Assembly: GCF_009192995.1 (NCBI RefSeq)
Contig: NZ_SDID01000003.1
Span: 1 to 64,000, forward strand
DNA from: Sulfurimonas indica
GTDB lineage: Bacteria > Campylobacterota > Campylobacteria > Campylobacterales > Sulfurimonadaceae
Direction of reading: 5' to 3'
DNA: 64,000 nt
A program made the position numbers and the translations under genes. Positions 33,615 to 42,085 of this stretch are shown here, one piece after another (position 1 is the stretch's first letter; the number at the start of each line of letters is the position of its first letter). Below the pieces are notes generated by a model. That model saw nothing but the letters and a program-made list of their open reading frames with translations, did no database searches and was not told the DNA's origin.

Positions 33615-35684
33615 ATGGAAAATATAGAGACGATAGACAGTGTATGTACCTACTGTGGTGTTGGGTGTGATATAGCAGCACATGTTGATATAAAAGAGAA
33701 CAAAATCAAAAAGATTTTTGCGCATCCTGATGGTGTGGTTTCACAGGGGAAGCTCTGTATCAAGGGTAAGTATGGTTTTGACTTTGTAGATGCAGATGAC
33801 AGATTAAGAATTCCACGAATTCGTAAAAGCTTTTTAGAGAAAAACCCTGCTATTAAAGAGGCTGTTGCTTCTGCTTTGGTTGATTTCGATGATACATGGT
33901 ATGAGTGTGATTTAGATGCCGCAACTACTGCCTGTGCGATGAAGCTGGGAGAGATTCAAACGAACTATGGTCGTAAGGCTGTGGCTTCCATCGGTGGAGC
34001 GCGTACTTCTTGTGAATCTTCTTACTTTTTCCAAAAATTTACCCGTCATACACTGAACTCTCCTCACGTAGACAACTGTGCGCGTGTTTGTCACTCTCCA
34101 TCACTTAAAGGTATGCGTGCAACTATTGGTGAAGGTGCTGCAACAAATCCTTACAATGATATCTACAATGTCGAGTTTATGATAGTTATTGGTTCCAATA
34201 CAACAGAAGCACACCCAATCATTGCCAATAGAATCCTTGATGTGGCACGTGAGCATGATAATTTGGCTGTTTTTGATGTACGTGAGATAAAACTGCACCG
34301 TTTTGCAAAATACAAAGCAATTATGCCGCATGAAGCAAATCTGTTGATACTCAATATGCTCGCTTATGTCATCATCGATGAAGAGCTTTATGATGAGAGT
34401 TTTATAGAGGACAGAACAAAAGGTTTTGCAGAGTTTAAAGAGAAGATCTTAAATGACCCGTATGCAAATCCGGACTATTTTAATGAAATAGAGGGCTATG
34501 AATACCTCTCAAAACTTGTGCGTAAAGTAGCGCGTGAGTATGCTCTGAAGAAGTCAATGATTTTCTGGGGACTTGGGATTACTGAGCATTTAGATGGTTC
34601 ATATGCTGTAATGGCTATAACACACCTTGCTCTTATGACAGGTAACATCGGTAAGGCAGGAGCAGGACTTATGCCGCTTCGTGGTCAGAACAATGTTCAA
34701 GGTACTTGTGATATGGGAATGCTTCCATATTATGACCCTGATTATCAGGAGCCAAAAGAAGTTGGTCTGATGACACCACAGCTTGTCGATGAGATGCTTG
34801 AAGGCAGACTCAAGGCAGTACTGAATATTGGTGAAGATCTCACGCACATCCATCCAAATCTCAATAAAATCGACCGCGCATTTGAAGAACTGGAGCTTCT
34901 TTTTGTACAAGAGCTCTTTATGACAGATGTAGCAAACCGTGCGGATATTGTTGTGGGTGTCAAATCTGCATATGAAAAAACAGGTGTCTATGTCAATGCT
35001 ATGCGTCGTTTGCATCTCTCTCAGCCACTTGTTAAATCAGATCTGCCGGATGACTGGGAAGTACTTCAAATTTTAGATAATAAAATGGGAGGTGATGCCA
35101 ACTATAAAAGTTCACAAGATGTTTGGCAAGAGGTGCAACGTGTAGCGTATCGCCGTTTTAGTGGAGCAGATTATCACAGACTTGAGAAGCATCGCAAACG
35201 TGGACTGCAGTGGCCGGTTCATACCGAAGATACACCAATTTTGCATCAACTGGACTTTAGAACAGATGATGGTTATGGATACTTTAAGTATCATCAGTAC
35301 AAACTGCGTGGAATGATAGAGGAGATAACAAACAAAAATCTTCAGGGCTACCATCTTACAACAGGACGAACACTAGCACATTACAATAATGCAGCACAAA
35401 CAAAGCGCAGTGACAAGCTCAATGACAGATATGATGAAGATATCTTACTTGTATGTGAAGAGGATGCTGCTGACTTTACGAGTGAAAAAGTGATACTCAG
35501 AAGTGAGTTTGGAGAGACAAATCCGCTTAGAGTAAAGATTACAAATAAAGTGCGTCCTAAGACACTCTTTGCAACCTTTCATCATGCCAAAAGTCGTATC
35601 AATGCATTGTTTGGTGATGCAAGGGATGAATTGATTCTTACGGCTGCTTTTAAAACCATAAAAGTTGAAGTAATTAACTGCTAG
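33615..35684 (+). CDS. Formate dehydrogenase-type molybdopterin oxidoreductase, cysteine form
   Basis: The 689-residue protein binds one [4Fe-4S] cluster (Cys11, 14, 18 and 48) and the molybdo-bis(MGD) cofactor. The segment DNCARVCHSPS aligns with the active-site region of E. coli FdhF, where selenocysteine stands; here it is Cys159 encoded by TGT. It lacks the NuoG-like ferredoxin extension of NAD-linked enzymes, and it has no Tat signal, so it is cytoplasmic. It could oxidise formate or reduce CO2. A longer frame begins at 33585, but the ATG at 33615 follows GGAGAG and is preferred. No other fdh subunits lie nearby; yraN follows without a gap. Confidence 0.85.
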   Translation: MENIETIDSVCTYCGVGCDIAAHVDIKENKIKKIFAHPDGVVSQGKLCIKGKYGFDFVDADDRLRIPRIRKSFLEKNPAIKEAVASALVDFDDTWYECDLDAATTACAMKLGEIQTNYGRKAVASIGGARTSCESSYFFQKFTRHTLNSPHVDNCARVCHSPSLKGMRATIGEGAATNPYNDIYNVEFMIVIGSNTTEAHPIIANRILDVAREHDNLAVFDVREIKLHRFAKYKAIMPHEANLLILNMLAYVIIDEELYDESFIEDRTKGFAEFKEKILNDPYANPDYFNEIEGYEYLSKLVRKVAREYALKKSMIFWGLGITEHLDGSYAVMAITHLALMTGNIGKAGAGLMPLRGQNNVQGTCDMGMLPYYDPDYQEPKEVGLMTPQLVDEMLEGRLKAVLNIGEDLTHIHPNLNKIDRAFEELELLFVQELFMTDVANRADIVVGVKSAYEKTGVYVNAMRRLHLSQPLVKSDLPDDWEVLQILDNKMGGDANYKSSQDVWQEVQRVAYRRFSGADYHRLEKHRKRGLQWPVHTEDTPILHQLDFRTDDGYGYFKYHQYKLRGMIEEITNKNLQGYHLTTGRTLAHYNNAAQTKRSDKLNDRYDEDILLVCEEDAADFTSEKVILRSEFGETNPLRVKITNKVRPKTLFATFHHAKSRINALFGDARDELILTAAFKTIKVEVINC

Positions 35685-36014
35685 ATGAGCAGAGCAAAAG
35701 GCAATATAGCCGAAGATAAGGCTTGTTCCTATCTGCTTGAAAATGGTTATGAGATAGTTGAGAGAAACGTCTACTCCCGTTTTGGAGAGATTGATATCAT
35801 TGCATCAAAAGATGAAGTTCTTCATTTTGTTGAGGTAAAAAGTGGTGAAAGTTATGAGCTTGCCATTCAAAACATCACTCCCTCAAAACTCTCCAAGCTC
35901 ATTAAAACCGCAAATGTCTATATGAAGAAAAACGGCTACAGTGGTGACTACAGTTTTGATGCTGTAGTTGTTCTGCCTCAAACTATAGAGATAGTAGAGA
36001 ATATTACGCTCTAG
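35685..36014 (+). CDS. YraN-family (UPF0102) nuclease-like protein
   Basis: This 109-residue protein has the restriction-endonuclease-like core: GNIAEDKACSYLLENGYEIVERN, then FGEIDIIASKDEVLHFVEVK, in which the D...E-x-K residues match a PD-(D/E)XK site. The family is widespread and its function still poorly defined. The ATG follows the formate dehydrogenase stop directly (TAG-ATG). Its stop overlaps the convergent thioredoxin-like gene by 4 nt. Confidence 0.87.
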   Translation: MSRAKGNIAEDKACSYLLENGYEIVERNVYSRFGEIDIIASKDEVLHFVEVKSGESYELAIQNITPSKLSKLIKTANVYMKKNGYSGDYSFDAVVVLPQTIEIVENITL

Positions 36015-36409
36015 TCCTCTTTGCTTAGATCTGCTTCATCCAAGATAGTAAAAAACCCTGCAGGTTCCAGTACTCCAAAGGTTGCAAATAAAATCTTGCC
36101 GTTTTGGTCTAAAAAGTAGTGACGTGGTGCACCAAACTTTTCAAACTTGTCAGGAATAGCATGCTGGTCACGTGAGAGATAAATGACCACATAATCTTTT
36201 TTAAGTCTATCCATTACACTCTTTTGAGAAAGTGTTTTTTCTTTAAATATCTTACAAAACTTACATGCATCGGCACCGATAAAGAGGTAAATATTTTTAT
36301 GCTCTTTTTGTGCAAGTTTAACTCCAGCCTTATAGTTATGAATCCAAGAATCAGTTTCATAAGAAAGAAGTGAAGTGATAAATAATAAGCTTAGCAGTAG
36401 TGTTTTCAT
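36011..36409 (-). CDS. Exported thioredoxin-fold protein
   Basis: The 132-residue protein has a signal peptide (MKTLLLSLLFITSLLS) and a thioredoxin-like domain with the redox motif CKFC in GADACKFCKIF, plus a cis-Pro segment (GAPRHYFLDQNGK). It resembles SoxW-like and thioredoxin_7 proteins that keep periplasmic cysteines reduced. It diverges from the YeeE/YedE pair across a short promoter region, which suggests a shared sulfur-related role. Confidence 0.8.
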   Translation of the reverse strand: MKTLLLSLLFITSLLSYETDSWIHNYKAGVKLAQKEHKNIYLFIGADACKFCKIFKEKTLSQKSVMDRLKKDYVVIYLSRDQHAIPDKFEKFGAPRHYFLDQNGKILFATFGVLEPAGFFTILDEADLSKED

Positions 36410-36484
36410 GGCGTAATTATAATGCAGTAGATTTAAGATGAGATTATTTTTAAAAGTGTTGCCATTTGTTAATAGTACGGGTAG

Positions 36485-36490
36485 TATAAT
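36485..36490 (+). promoter_or_regulatory. -10 box of the YeeE/YedE operon
   Basis: TATAAT lies 36 nt before the ATG at 36526. The leader is AT-only between it and the AAGGAA ribosome binding site. Confidence 0.45.
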
Positions 36491-36525
36491 TTCACATATT
36501 ATTATATATATTATAAGGAAATATT

Positions 36526-37035
36526 ATGAAAAGAAGATTACCTTGGTGGTTGGGTGGTATTTTAATGTCCCTGCTGCTTCTTTTTACTTTTTCAGTATTT
36601 GGTGCTGATCGTCCTATTGGGGCATCAACATATGTGCCGTATTATGCTGGTATTTTGTTTGGAATGGATCCAGAACATTATACATATCTCAAAGAGATAG
36701 AAAAAGCCGGTGCATGGGAAGGTGTAATGCTTTTAGGAGTTTTTGTGGGTGGATTTATTACATCTGTATTTATAACAAAATCGTTTCGTTTTAGTGTTCG
36801 TCCGACAGCATGGAAAGTATATAAAAACACTTCTGTCAAATCTCGTCTTATTTGGAGCTTTTTTTCCGGATTTTTACTTATTATCGGTGCACGTCTGGCA
36901 GGTGGATGTACTTCAGGACACTTTCTCTCAGGGATGAGCCAAACTGCTTTTAGTTCTATGATATTTGGCGGCGTAGTCTTAGCGACACTGCTTGTAACTG
37001 GAAAACTATTTTATAACACAGGAGAGCCAAAATGA
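36526..37035 (+). CDS. YeeE/YedE (DUF395) family membrane protein, first half
   Basis: The 169-residue protein has about four membrane helices and the signature GARLAGGCTSGHFLSGM (Cys in GGC), found in thiosulfate and other sulfur-compound transporters of the YeeE/YedE family. The family often occurs as a fused protein or as two half-length genes, as here. It overlaps the second gene by 4 nt. Substrate (thiosulfate, polysulfide or other sulfur species) is inferred from the family. Confidence 0.85.
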   Translation: MKRRLPWWLGGILMSLLLLFTFSVFGADRPIGASTYVPYYAGILFGMDPEHYTYLKEIEKAGAWEGVMLLGVFVGGFITSVFITKSFRFSVRPTAWKVYKNTSVKSRLIWSFFSGFLLIIGARLAGGCTSGHFLSGMSQTAFSSMIFGGVVLATLLVTGKLFYNTGEPK

Positions 37036-37721
37036 GTATAGGCGAATATTTTGATTTTGTACTCACTCGAACGGAAGCAATGTATAACATTGTACAGTTT
37101 GAAGGACATGGCTCTTTTTGGCTTGTTTTTGTTATAGGTATCTTCTTTGGTGGTATTATCCAGTATACACGCGTTGACAAGTTTGAAAAAATTGCAGGTT
37201 TTGCAATGGGAAAAGATACCATCATCCCAAAAATGCTTTTTTTGGCTATAGGTATTACTAGTATTGCTCTTTATTTTGAGATACAAATGGGTTATGCATC
37301 ATACCACCCGAAACCGATCATATTGCAAGGTCTTATTATGGGAGGTATTATCTTTGGTGTTGGTATGGCAATCATGGGAAAATGTCCGGGAACTGGACCT
37401 ATTTCAATCGCGGAAGGTCGTATAGATGTTTTAGTCGGAGCTTTCGGTGGTATTTTAGGCGGCTGGCTCTTTACGAAATATTATGATGATTTCTTTAAAC
37501 CTTTGATGGGGCATGATTATGGCAAATCTACACTTGTGAGCGTGGGTGGAGATTATGCAACGTTTTTTGTATTTGTCTTTGGAATCGCTTTGATCTTAAT
37601 TGCAATCTTGATACCAAAAATGGAACTTTTTGATGATGCTGACCTCTCTTTACTGGAGCACGATGAAAGACCGGATGTCAAAGCCGAAAAAGAGCATGAA
37701 GAGTTTGAACTCGTTAAGTAA
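37032..37721 (+). CDS. YeeE/YedE (DUF395) family membrane protein, second half
   Basis: The 229-residue protein has about five hydrophobic helices and a matching MGKCPGTGPISIAEGRIDV motif. A charged tail (ERPDVKAEKEHEEFELVK) lies in the cytoplasm or periplasm. Together with the upstream half it should form one sulfur-compound channel. The overlap of 4 nt argues for coupled translation and equal production. Confidence 0.85.
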   Translation: MSIGEYFDFVLTRTEAMYNIVQFEGHGSFWLVFVIGIFFGGIIQYTRVDKFEKIAGFAMGKDTIIPKMLFLAIGITSIALYFEIQMGYASYHPKPIILQGLIMGGIIFGVGMAIMGKCPGTGPISIAEGRIDVLVGAFGGILGGWLFTKYYDDFFKPLMGHDYGKSTLVSVGGDYATFFVFVFGIALILIAILIPKMELFDDADLSLLEHDERPDVKAEKEHEEFELVK

Positions 37722-37740
37722 GAAATGGACATAAGCGTGA

Positions 37741-37746
37741 TATAAT
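37741..37746 (+). promoter_or_regulatory. -10 box of the aldehyde dehydrogenase gene
   Basis: TATAAT lies 29 nt before the ATG at 37776. The start of the transcript coincides with the hairpin at 37751-37766. Confidence 0.5.
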
Positions 37747-37750
37747 TTTT

Positions 37751-37766
37751 CCAATATTAGTATTGG
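37751..37766 (+). promoter_or_regulatory. Leader hairpin covering the ribosome binding site of the aldehyde dehydrogenase gene
   Basis: A perfect 6-bp stem (CCAATA/TATTGG) with a TTAG loop starts at about the transcription start. The Shine-Dalgarno sequence GGAG (37765-37768) overlaps its 3' arm and a T6 run (37770-37775) follows up to the ATG. It could act as a weak attenuator or hide the ribosome binding site. Confidence 0.35.
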
Positions 37767-37775
37767 AGATTTTTT

Positions 37776-39191
37776 ATGGATGCAAAGATATTTTTTGGCT
37801 CAAACGAGGCCACAAAAGAGGAGTGGAGTGAAAGATGTTCTCCATACAGTGGAGATGTAGTTTCACGGGCTCCAATTTGTAATGAAGAAGATGCAAAAAA
37901 AGCACTGCAAATAGCACAAGATGCTGCAAAATTTGCCAAGAAATCCACACTTGCACAGCGTTGTTCTTGGTTGCTCGATGTAGCACAAAAACTGCGTGAA
38001 CAAAAAGAAGATATCGCAAAAACTATCACTGATGAAGTAGGTAAACCTATTACCTATGCACGTATTGAAGTAGAGCGTTGTATTGAGACCATTACGCTCT
38101 CTGCTGAGACGATGCGAACAATGGCTGGAGAGACGATTAATACAGATGCAATGGCAAGTGGTAAAAAGACGATGGCATTTTTCCGTCGTGAGCCTGTAGG
38201 TGTTGTTGTTGCCATTACTCCTTTTAACTTTCCGCTCAATCTTGTAGCACACAAGCTTGGCCCTGCTTTAGTAGCAGGAAATGCAGTGGTGCTCAAACCT
38301 ACTCCGGAAGCTCCACTTACTGCGTATAAGTTTGCAAAACTTTTCATTGCGAGTGAGTATGCTATTGCTGATGCACTCTCTGTTGTCTATGGCGATGCAG
38401 AAGTAGGTTCTGCGCTTATCACTTCGGATATTCCTCGTGTTATCTCTTTTACCGGAAGTGTACCGGTCGGTAATATCATTACAAAAAGCGCAGGCATTAA
38501 AAAAGTAGGACTGGAGCTTGGCGGTAATGCTGCAACTTTCATTGAAAAATCGGCTGATTTGGCAATGGCCGCTACAAAATGTGCACTTGGTGCTTTTGTG
38601 AACTCCGGTCAGGTTTGTATATCTTTGCAGCGTATCTATGTTGAAGCAGATATTTATGATGAGTTTGCAGAACTCATGGCGCACGCTACAAAAAAACTCA
38701 AAGTTGGTAGCCCTTATGATGATGAAACATTTATGGGACCGCTTATCGATGATGAGGCTTGTGCAAGAGCCCTTCATTGGGTTGAATCTGCCATAGAAGA
38801 GGGTGCCATTCCACTGCTTGTTCCTCATGTTGAGGGACGAATCTTTCATCCGTGTGTCATGGCAAATGTTCGTGATGATATGGCGATTGTCTGTGAAGAG
38901 GTCTTTGCTCCTATTGTCTCACTTGTAAAAGTTGAGAGTTTTGATGATGCAGTTGATCGAATGAATAACTCTCCGTACGGACTACAATTTTCAGTATTTA
39001 CCAATGATTTGAGTCTGATGAATCGCGCTGTTGATGAGCTTGATGCGGGTGGCATTGTCATTAATGATATGCCGACACTGCGTTTTGATATTCAACCGTA
39101 TGGAGGTGTGAAACTCTCAGGTGTCGGACGTGAGGGTCCACGCTTTGCCATCGAGGAAATGACGGAGATAAAAAGCATTGTCATCTGCTAA
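37776..39191 (+). CDS. NAD(P)-dependent aldehyde dehydrogenase
   Basis: The 471-residue ALDH has TPFNFPLNL, the FTGSVPVG cofactor loop, the general-base Glu in LELGGNA and the nucleophile Cys in FVNSGQVCISLQR. It belongs with the lactaldehyde/non-phosphorylating glyceraldehyde-3-phosphate group; the substrate cannot be fixed from sequence. It ends by overlapping the tudS-like gene by 14 nt. Confidence 0.9.
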   Translation: MDAKIFFGSNEATKEEWSERCSPYSGDVVSRAPICNEEDAKKALQIAQDAAKFAKKSTLAQRCSWLLDVAQKLREQKEDIAKTITDEVGKPITYARIEVERCIETITLSAETMRTMAGETINTDAMASGKKTMAFFRREPVGVVVAITPFNFPLNLVAHKLGPALVAGNAVVLKPTPEAPLTAYKFAKLFIASEYAIADALSVVYGDAEVGSALITSDIPRVISFTGSVPVGNIITKSAGIKKVGLELGGNAATFIEKSADLAMAATKCALGAFVNSGQVCISLQRIYVEADIYDEFAELMAHATKKLKVGSPYDDETFMGPLIDDEACARALHWVESAIEEGAIPLLVPHVEGRIFHPCVMANVRDDMAIVCEEVFAPIVSLVKVESFDDAVDRMNNSPYGLQFSVFTNDLSLMNRAVDELDAGGIVINDMPTLRFDIQPYGGVKLSGVGREGPRFAIEEMTEIKSIVIC

Positions 39192-39633
39192 AAAGAGAGT
39201 CATCATATCTGCTTGTATTTTGGGTGAATATTGCCGTTATGATGGTAAAACGAAAAAAATCTCTGCAGTTGAAGAGGCTTATAGAGGATGGGAAATTATC
39301 CCTTTTTGTCCTGAAGCACCGCTCTTTGGTACGCCACGTGAGCGTATCAATGTAGTTGATGTTAATGGTGAACATAGAATTATCACTGATGAGACAAATG
39401 TTGATGTGACAAAGAAGCTGCGTGAGGAGATAGAGAGATTTTGTAAAGAGCATCCTCACGCAGATGCTATTGTGCTCAAATCCAAATCACCATCATGTGG
39501 TTATGGAACAACTCCCATTTTAGATAAAGATAAAAATGAGCTAGCAAAGGGTAATGGCATTGCTGCTGATATTTTTAACCTATTTTACAAAAATGTGCAG
39601 ATTCAAGATGAGAATCAGTTTATATCCGAGTGA
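39178..39633 (+). CDS. DUF523 protein, related to 2-thiouracil desulfurase TudS
   Basis: The 151-residue protein has the DUF523 pattern: SACILGEYCRYDGK near the N-terminus, FCPE in the middle and KSKSPSCGYG at the end. In characterised TudS these cysteines bind a [4Fe-4S] cluster that removes sulfur from thiouracil. The start is TTG at 39178, 10 nt after GGAG, inside the end of the aldehyde dehydrogenase gene. It overlaps convergent rnz by 14 nt. A link to salvage of thiolated RNA bases is an inference. Confidence 0.8.
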   Translation: MSSAKKRVIISACILGEYCRYDGKTKKISAVEEAYRGWEIIPFCPEAPLFGTPRERINVVDVNGEHRIITDETNVDVTKKLREEIERFCKEHPHADAIVLKSKSPSCGYGTTPILDKDKNELAKGNGIAADIFNLFYKNVQIQDENQFISE

Positions 39634-40570
39634 GTTCTCTGTCATGAGAGAGATAAAAACGGTCAAAATCATTGGCAATGAAGCAGTTGTTTTTGTATGA
39701 ATTTTGTATCTCATCACAAATATCCTGTGCAGTATAGTCACTATTTTTTGAGTATCTTGCACTTATGTGTGTGGCTATAAGATTTTTTACTTGATGTTTT
39801 TGAACCGATAAACCTAATGCTTTTGCCGTAGTGTGTAAAAACTTTGTTGGCAGAGCATCATAAACTTCTTGCGTGTATGTACTCTCATGAACTAAAAGGT
39901 CAAGCTTGTCAAGATAAGAGCTTAGTACTTCCGGATCACTGTTATCCCCCGCTATAATGATTCTGCGTCCTTTTATTGGTTCAAGCATATACTCACGTGA
40001 GATAAACTCTTTTCCTTCAAAAACAATGTCGTTTCCACGTTTTAGTTCACCATAGAGTTGGGATGGTTCTAGTCCATTATTACGTAGTTTTTCTTCATCG
40101 AGCTTGTTTGTTATATCTTGCTCTTTTATATAATAGGCAAAGCTCTCGATGGAGTGTACAAGTGGTAAAACCTTGAGAGAGAATTTGTCAAAATGAAAGC
40201 TTGCACCTGCTTCTATCTCAATGATAGTTAGTTCGTAGCCAAGATGCTCATGCGAAATGTCCAGAATACAGGGGAGAAATTTATTGAGGCCTTTTGGACC
40301 ATATATTGTAAGTGGTGCGAGTGATTTGTCAAGTGTTTTAGAAGAGAGAAGACCCGGCAGTCCAAAGTAGTGATCGCCATGCAGATGTGTGATAAATATG
40401 GCTGCAAGTTTACCGATAGAGAGAGATGTTTTTAAAAGTTGGTGCTGGGTAGCCTCTCCACAGTCAAAAAGATACCATTTGTTGTCTTGGTCAAACTCAA
40501 GTGCAAGTGCTGAAACATTTCTCTCTTTTGTCGGTTTACCGGCACTTGTACCTAAAAATGTCAATCGCAA
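39620..40570 (-). CDS. rnz: Ribonuclease Z
   Basis: RNase Z cuts the 3' trailer from tRNA precursors. The 316-residue metallo-beta-lactamase-fold protein starts MRLTFLGTSAGKPTKERN and has the zinc motif THLHGDH, later LVHEST and the terminal ATHISARYS. The AAGGAG ribosome binding site lies inside the end of the upstream lipoprotein gene, so the two are cotranscribed. Confidence 0.94.
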   Translation of the reverse strand: MRLTFLGTSAGKPTKERNVSALALEFDQDNKWYLFDCGEATQHQLLKTSLSIGKLAAIFITHLHGDHYFGLPGLLSSKTLDKSLAPLTIYGPKGLNKFLPCILDISHEHLGYELTIIEIEAGASFHFDKFSLKVLPLVHSIESFAYYIKEQDITNKLDEEKLRNNGLEPSQLYGELKRGNDIVFEGKEFISREYMLEPIKGRRIIIAGDNSDPEVLSSYLDKLDLLVHESTYTQEVYDALPTKFLHTTAKALGLSVQKHQVKNLIATHISARYSKNSDYTAQDICDEIQNSYKNNCFIANDFDRFYLSHDRELTRI

Positions 40571-40573
40571 ACT

Positions 40574-40987
40574 TTACTCCTTGAGCATATCACTTTTCAA
40601 TCGTTTAAATGCATCTTCTATAATATCTTTGGATACTTTACAGTTTAAGTCCTTATAATAACTGTAAACCGGTTTACGATTTTTGTAGATATCCATTCTT
40701 ATATAACCTGATGGGAAGTTTGAAAGCGCTTTTTTGTCTGCATTTTGATTTGAATTACATGCAATGGCGCTCTTACGTGAGACCTGTAGTTCATAGGGAC
40801 AGTTTTCATCAAAATCATAGAGATTTACGAGGGTGTCTGAGATGAGTTTATCAGCGGGGAATACGACTAAGCGAAGACACGCTAAATGTGTCAAAGATTT
40901 GTCATATTTTATGACAGTAGCATTGTCACTGCAGGCATTGAACAACAGCAAAAAAGAAAGAGTGATAACGAGTTTTCGTATATACAT
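40574..40987 (-). CDS. Small lipoprotein of unknown function
   Basis: The 137-residue protein has a lipoprotein signal with lipobox FNAC (Cys19). The mature part carries five further cysteines, probably pairing as disulfides in the periplasm. No family was recognised. It lies 3 nt before rnz and 5 nt after the flavin-reductase gene, in a run of minus-strand genes. Confidence 0.7.
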   Translation of the reverse strand: MYIRKLVITLSFLLLFNACSDNATVIKYDKSLTHLACLRLVVFPADKLISDTLVNLYDFDENCPYELQVSRKSAIACNSNQNADKKALSNFPSGYIRMDIYKNRKPVYSYYKDLNCKVSKDIIEDAFKRLKSDMLKE

Positions 40988-40992
40988 AATGA

Positions 40993-41589
40993 TTATGGAA
41001 TTTTAGGTGCTGGTATCTTCTTTCCTAAGAGAGCATAGCTCTTACCGACACGGGCAACAGGTTCATAATCAAGTGTGATTTTTTCTTTGTCTGTAATTAT
41101 GGATTCGTCAATATATTGTGCTTTTATCTCTACGACCAAGGGGATTGTTTTTGAATTTTTCAGGTCAATCTCTTGATAGAGTTCGCAAAAAAATGCACTT
41201 GGTGTTCCTTCTACTATTGGTGGAAAATCTTCTGCTATTGTTTTTGTTTTGATATGAAAAAGTTCTGCTTCACTCTGTGAGCTTGCAAGCTCTTTGGAGC
41301 TAAAATGCATCTGTTGGAGAAGAGACTCATTGACCATACAGATAGTGCATTTTTTGTGCTCTCTTAGATTTTTGAGTGTATCTTTTTGACTGCCGTCACT
41401 TTTGTGTCCAATACTTACAACCATTGTAGGAGGCTCAGAACTAAGCCCCATAAAGTAACTAAAAGGAGCAATGTTAAGAGTCCCTTTTGCATCTTGCGTA
41501 CAAATCCAAGCAATCGGTCTTGGGATGATGGTCTGTGCCATAAGTTGATATCGCTGTGTGAGTGTTTTTTCTGCATAGTCTACTACCAT
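40993..41589 (-). CDS. Flavin reductase-like FMN-binding protein
   Basis: The 198-residue protein has the split-barrel flavin-binding pattern: TIIPRPIAWICTQDAKGTLNIAPFSYFMGLSSEPP-type start (given here as IPRPIAWI and APFSYF), VSIGHKSDG, and KDTLKNLREHKKCTI. It probably binds FMN and reduces it or a metal substrate with NAD(P)H. Its start is 1 nt after the stop of the NifU-like gene. Confidence 0.85.
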   Translation of the reverse strand: MVVDYAEKTLTQRYQLMAQTIIPRPIAWICTQDAKGTLNIAPFSYFMGLSSEPPTMVVSIGHKSDGSQKDTLKNLREHKKCTICMVNESLLQQMHFSSKELASSQSEAELFHIKTKTIAEDFPPIVEGTPSAFFCELYQEIDLKNSKTIPLVVEIKAQYIDESIITDKEKITLDYEPVARVGKSYALLGKKIPAPKIP

Positions 41590-41590
41590 G

Positions 41591-41941
41591 TTAAAGTCCT
41601 ACGATATGTTTGAGATTATCTAACATACCATGTTTTTCTTTAGGGGTTTCTTCTTGTGGACCTTTGTAAGCATCATCTGGCATAACATTTTCAGGTGTAC
41701 CATCAACATTGACAACTTCAAGTACCGGATGGATAAGCTCACGCAGCTTTTTCTGTACAACCATTTTTGTTGTCATCAAGCTCATAGAACATCCTCCACA
41801 AGCACCTGTTAAAGTGATGTATACAACACCGTTTTTTACACCTAAAAGCTCGATGCCACCACCGTGAGAATTAACATACTCACTTACTTTTGGAATATAA
41901 TTTTTGAGTGCTTCATATAAATCTTCATCTAAAAACTGCAT
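41591..41941 (-). CDS. NifU C-terminal domain protein (iron-sulfur carrier, Nfu type)
   Basis: The 116-residue protein has the Nfu-type motif GACGGCSMS (CxxC) that holds a transferable [4Fe-4S] cluster, then a hydrophilic C-terminal tail. The start at 41941 (MQFLDEDLYEAL) follows AGAAGG by 7 nt; an earlier TTG at 41947 has poorer spacing. It lies back-to-back with the TonB receptor, and the putative Fur site is in the shared gap. Confidence 0.88.
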   Translation of the reverse strand: MQFLDEDLYEALKNYIPKVSEYVNSHGGGIELLGVKNGVVYITLTGACGGCSMSLMTTKMVVQKKLRELIHPVLEVVNVDGTPENVMPDDAYKGPQEETPKEKHGMLDNLKHIVGL

Positions 41942-41988
41942 GAACAAACCTTCTCTCTTTTTTTATAATTATAGTTTACAATATTTAA

Positions 41989-42016
41989 GATAATCTTATC
42001 TAATGATAATAATCAT
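41989..42016. promoter_or_regulatory. Putative Fur box
   Basis: The stretch contains overlapping GATAAT-type hexamers: GATAATCTTATC followed by AATGATAATAATCAT. This resembles the bacterial Fur consensus built on GATAAT repeats. It lies in the divergent gap between the NifU-like gene and the TonB receptor, 70-97 nt before the receptor ATG, so both sides could be iron-regulated. Confidence 0.55.
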
Positions 42017-42085
42017 AAAAACTTATTAATACTTTTGTAACATTTTTTTTCTAAACTTCTATAAAATAAATTTCTGGGAGAAATA

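Noticed and set aside
38268-38849. 193-codon minus-strand frame inside the aldehyde dehydrogenase gene
   Set aside because: It lies wholly antisense to a well-supported conserved enzyme, has Cys/His/Ile-rich composition unlike real proteins here, and has no ribosome binding site or recognisable domain.
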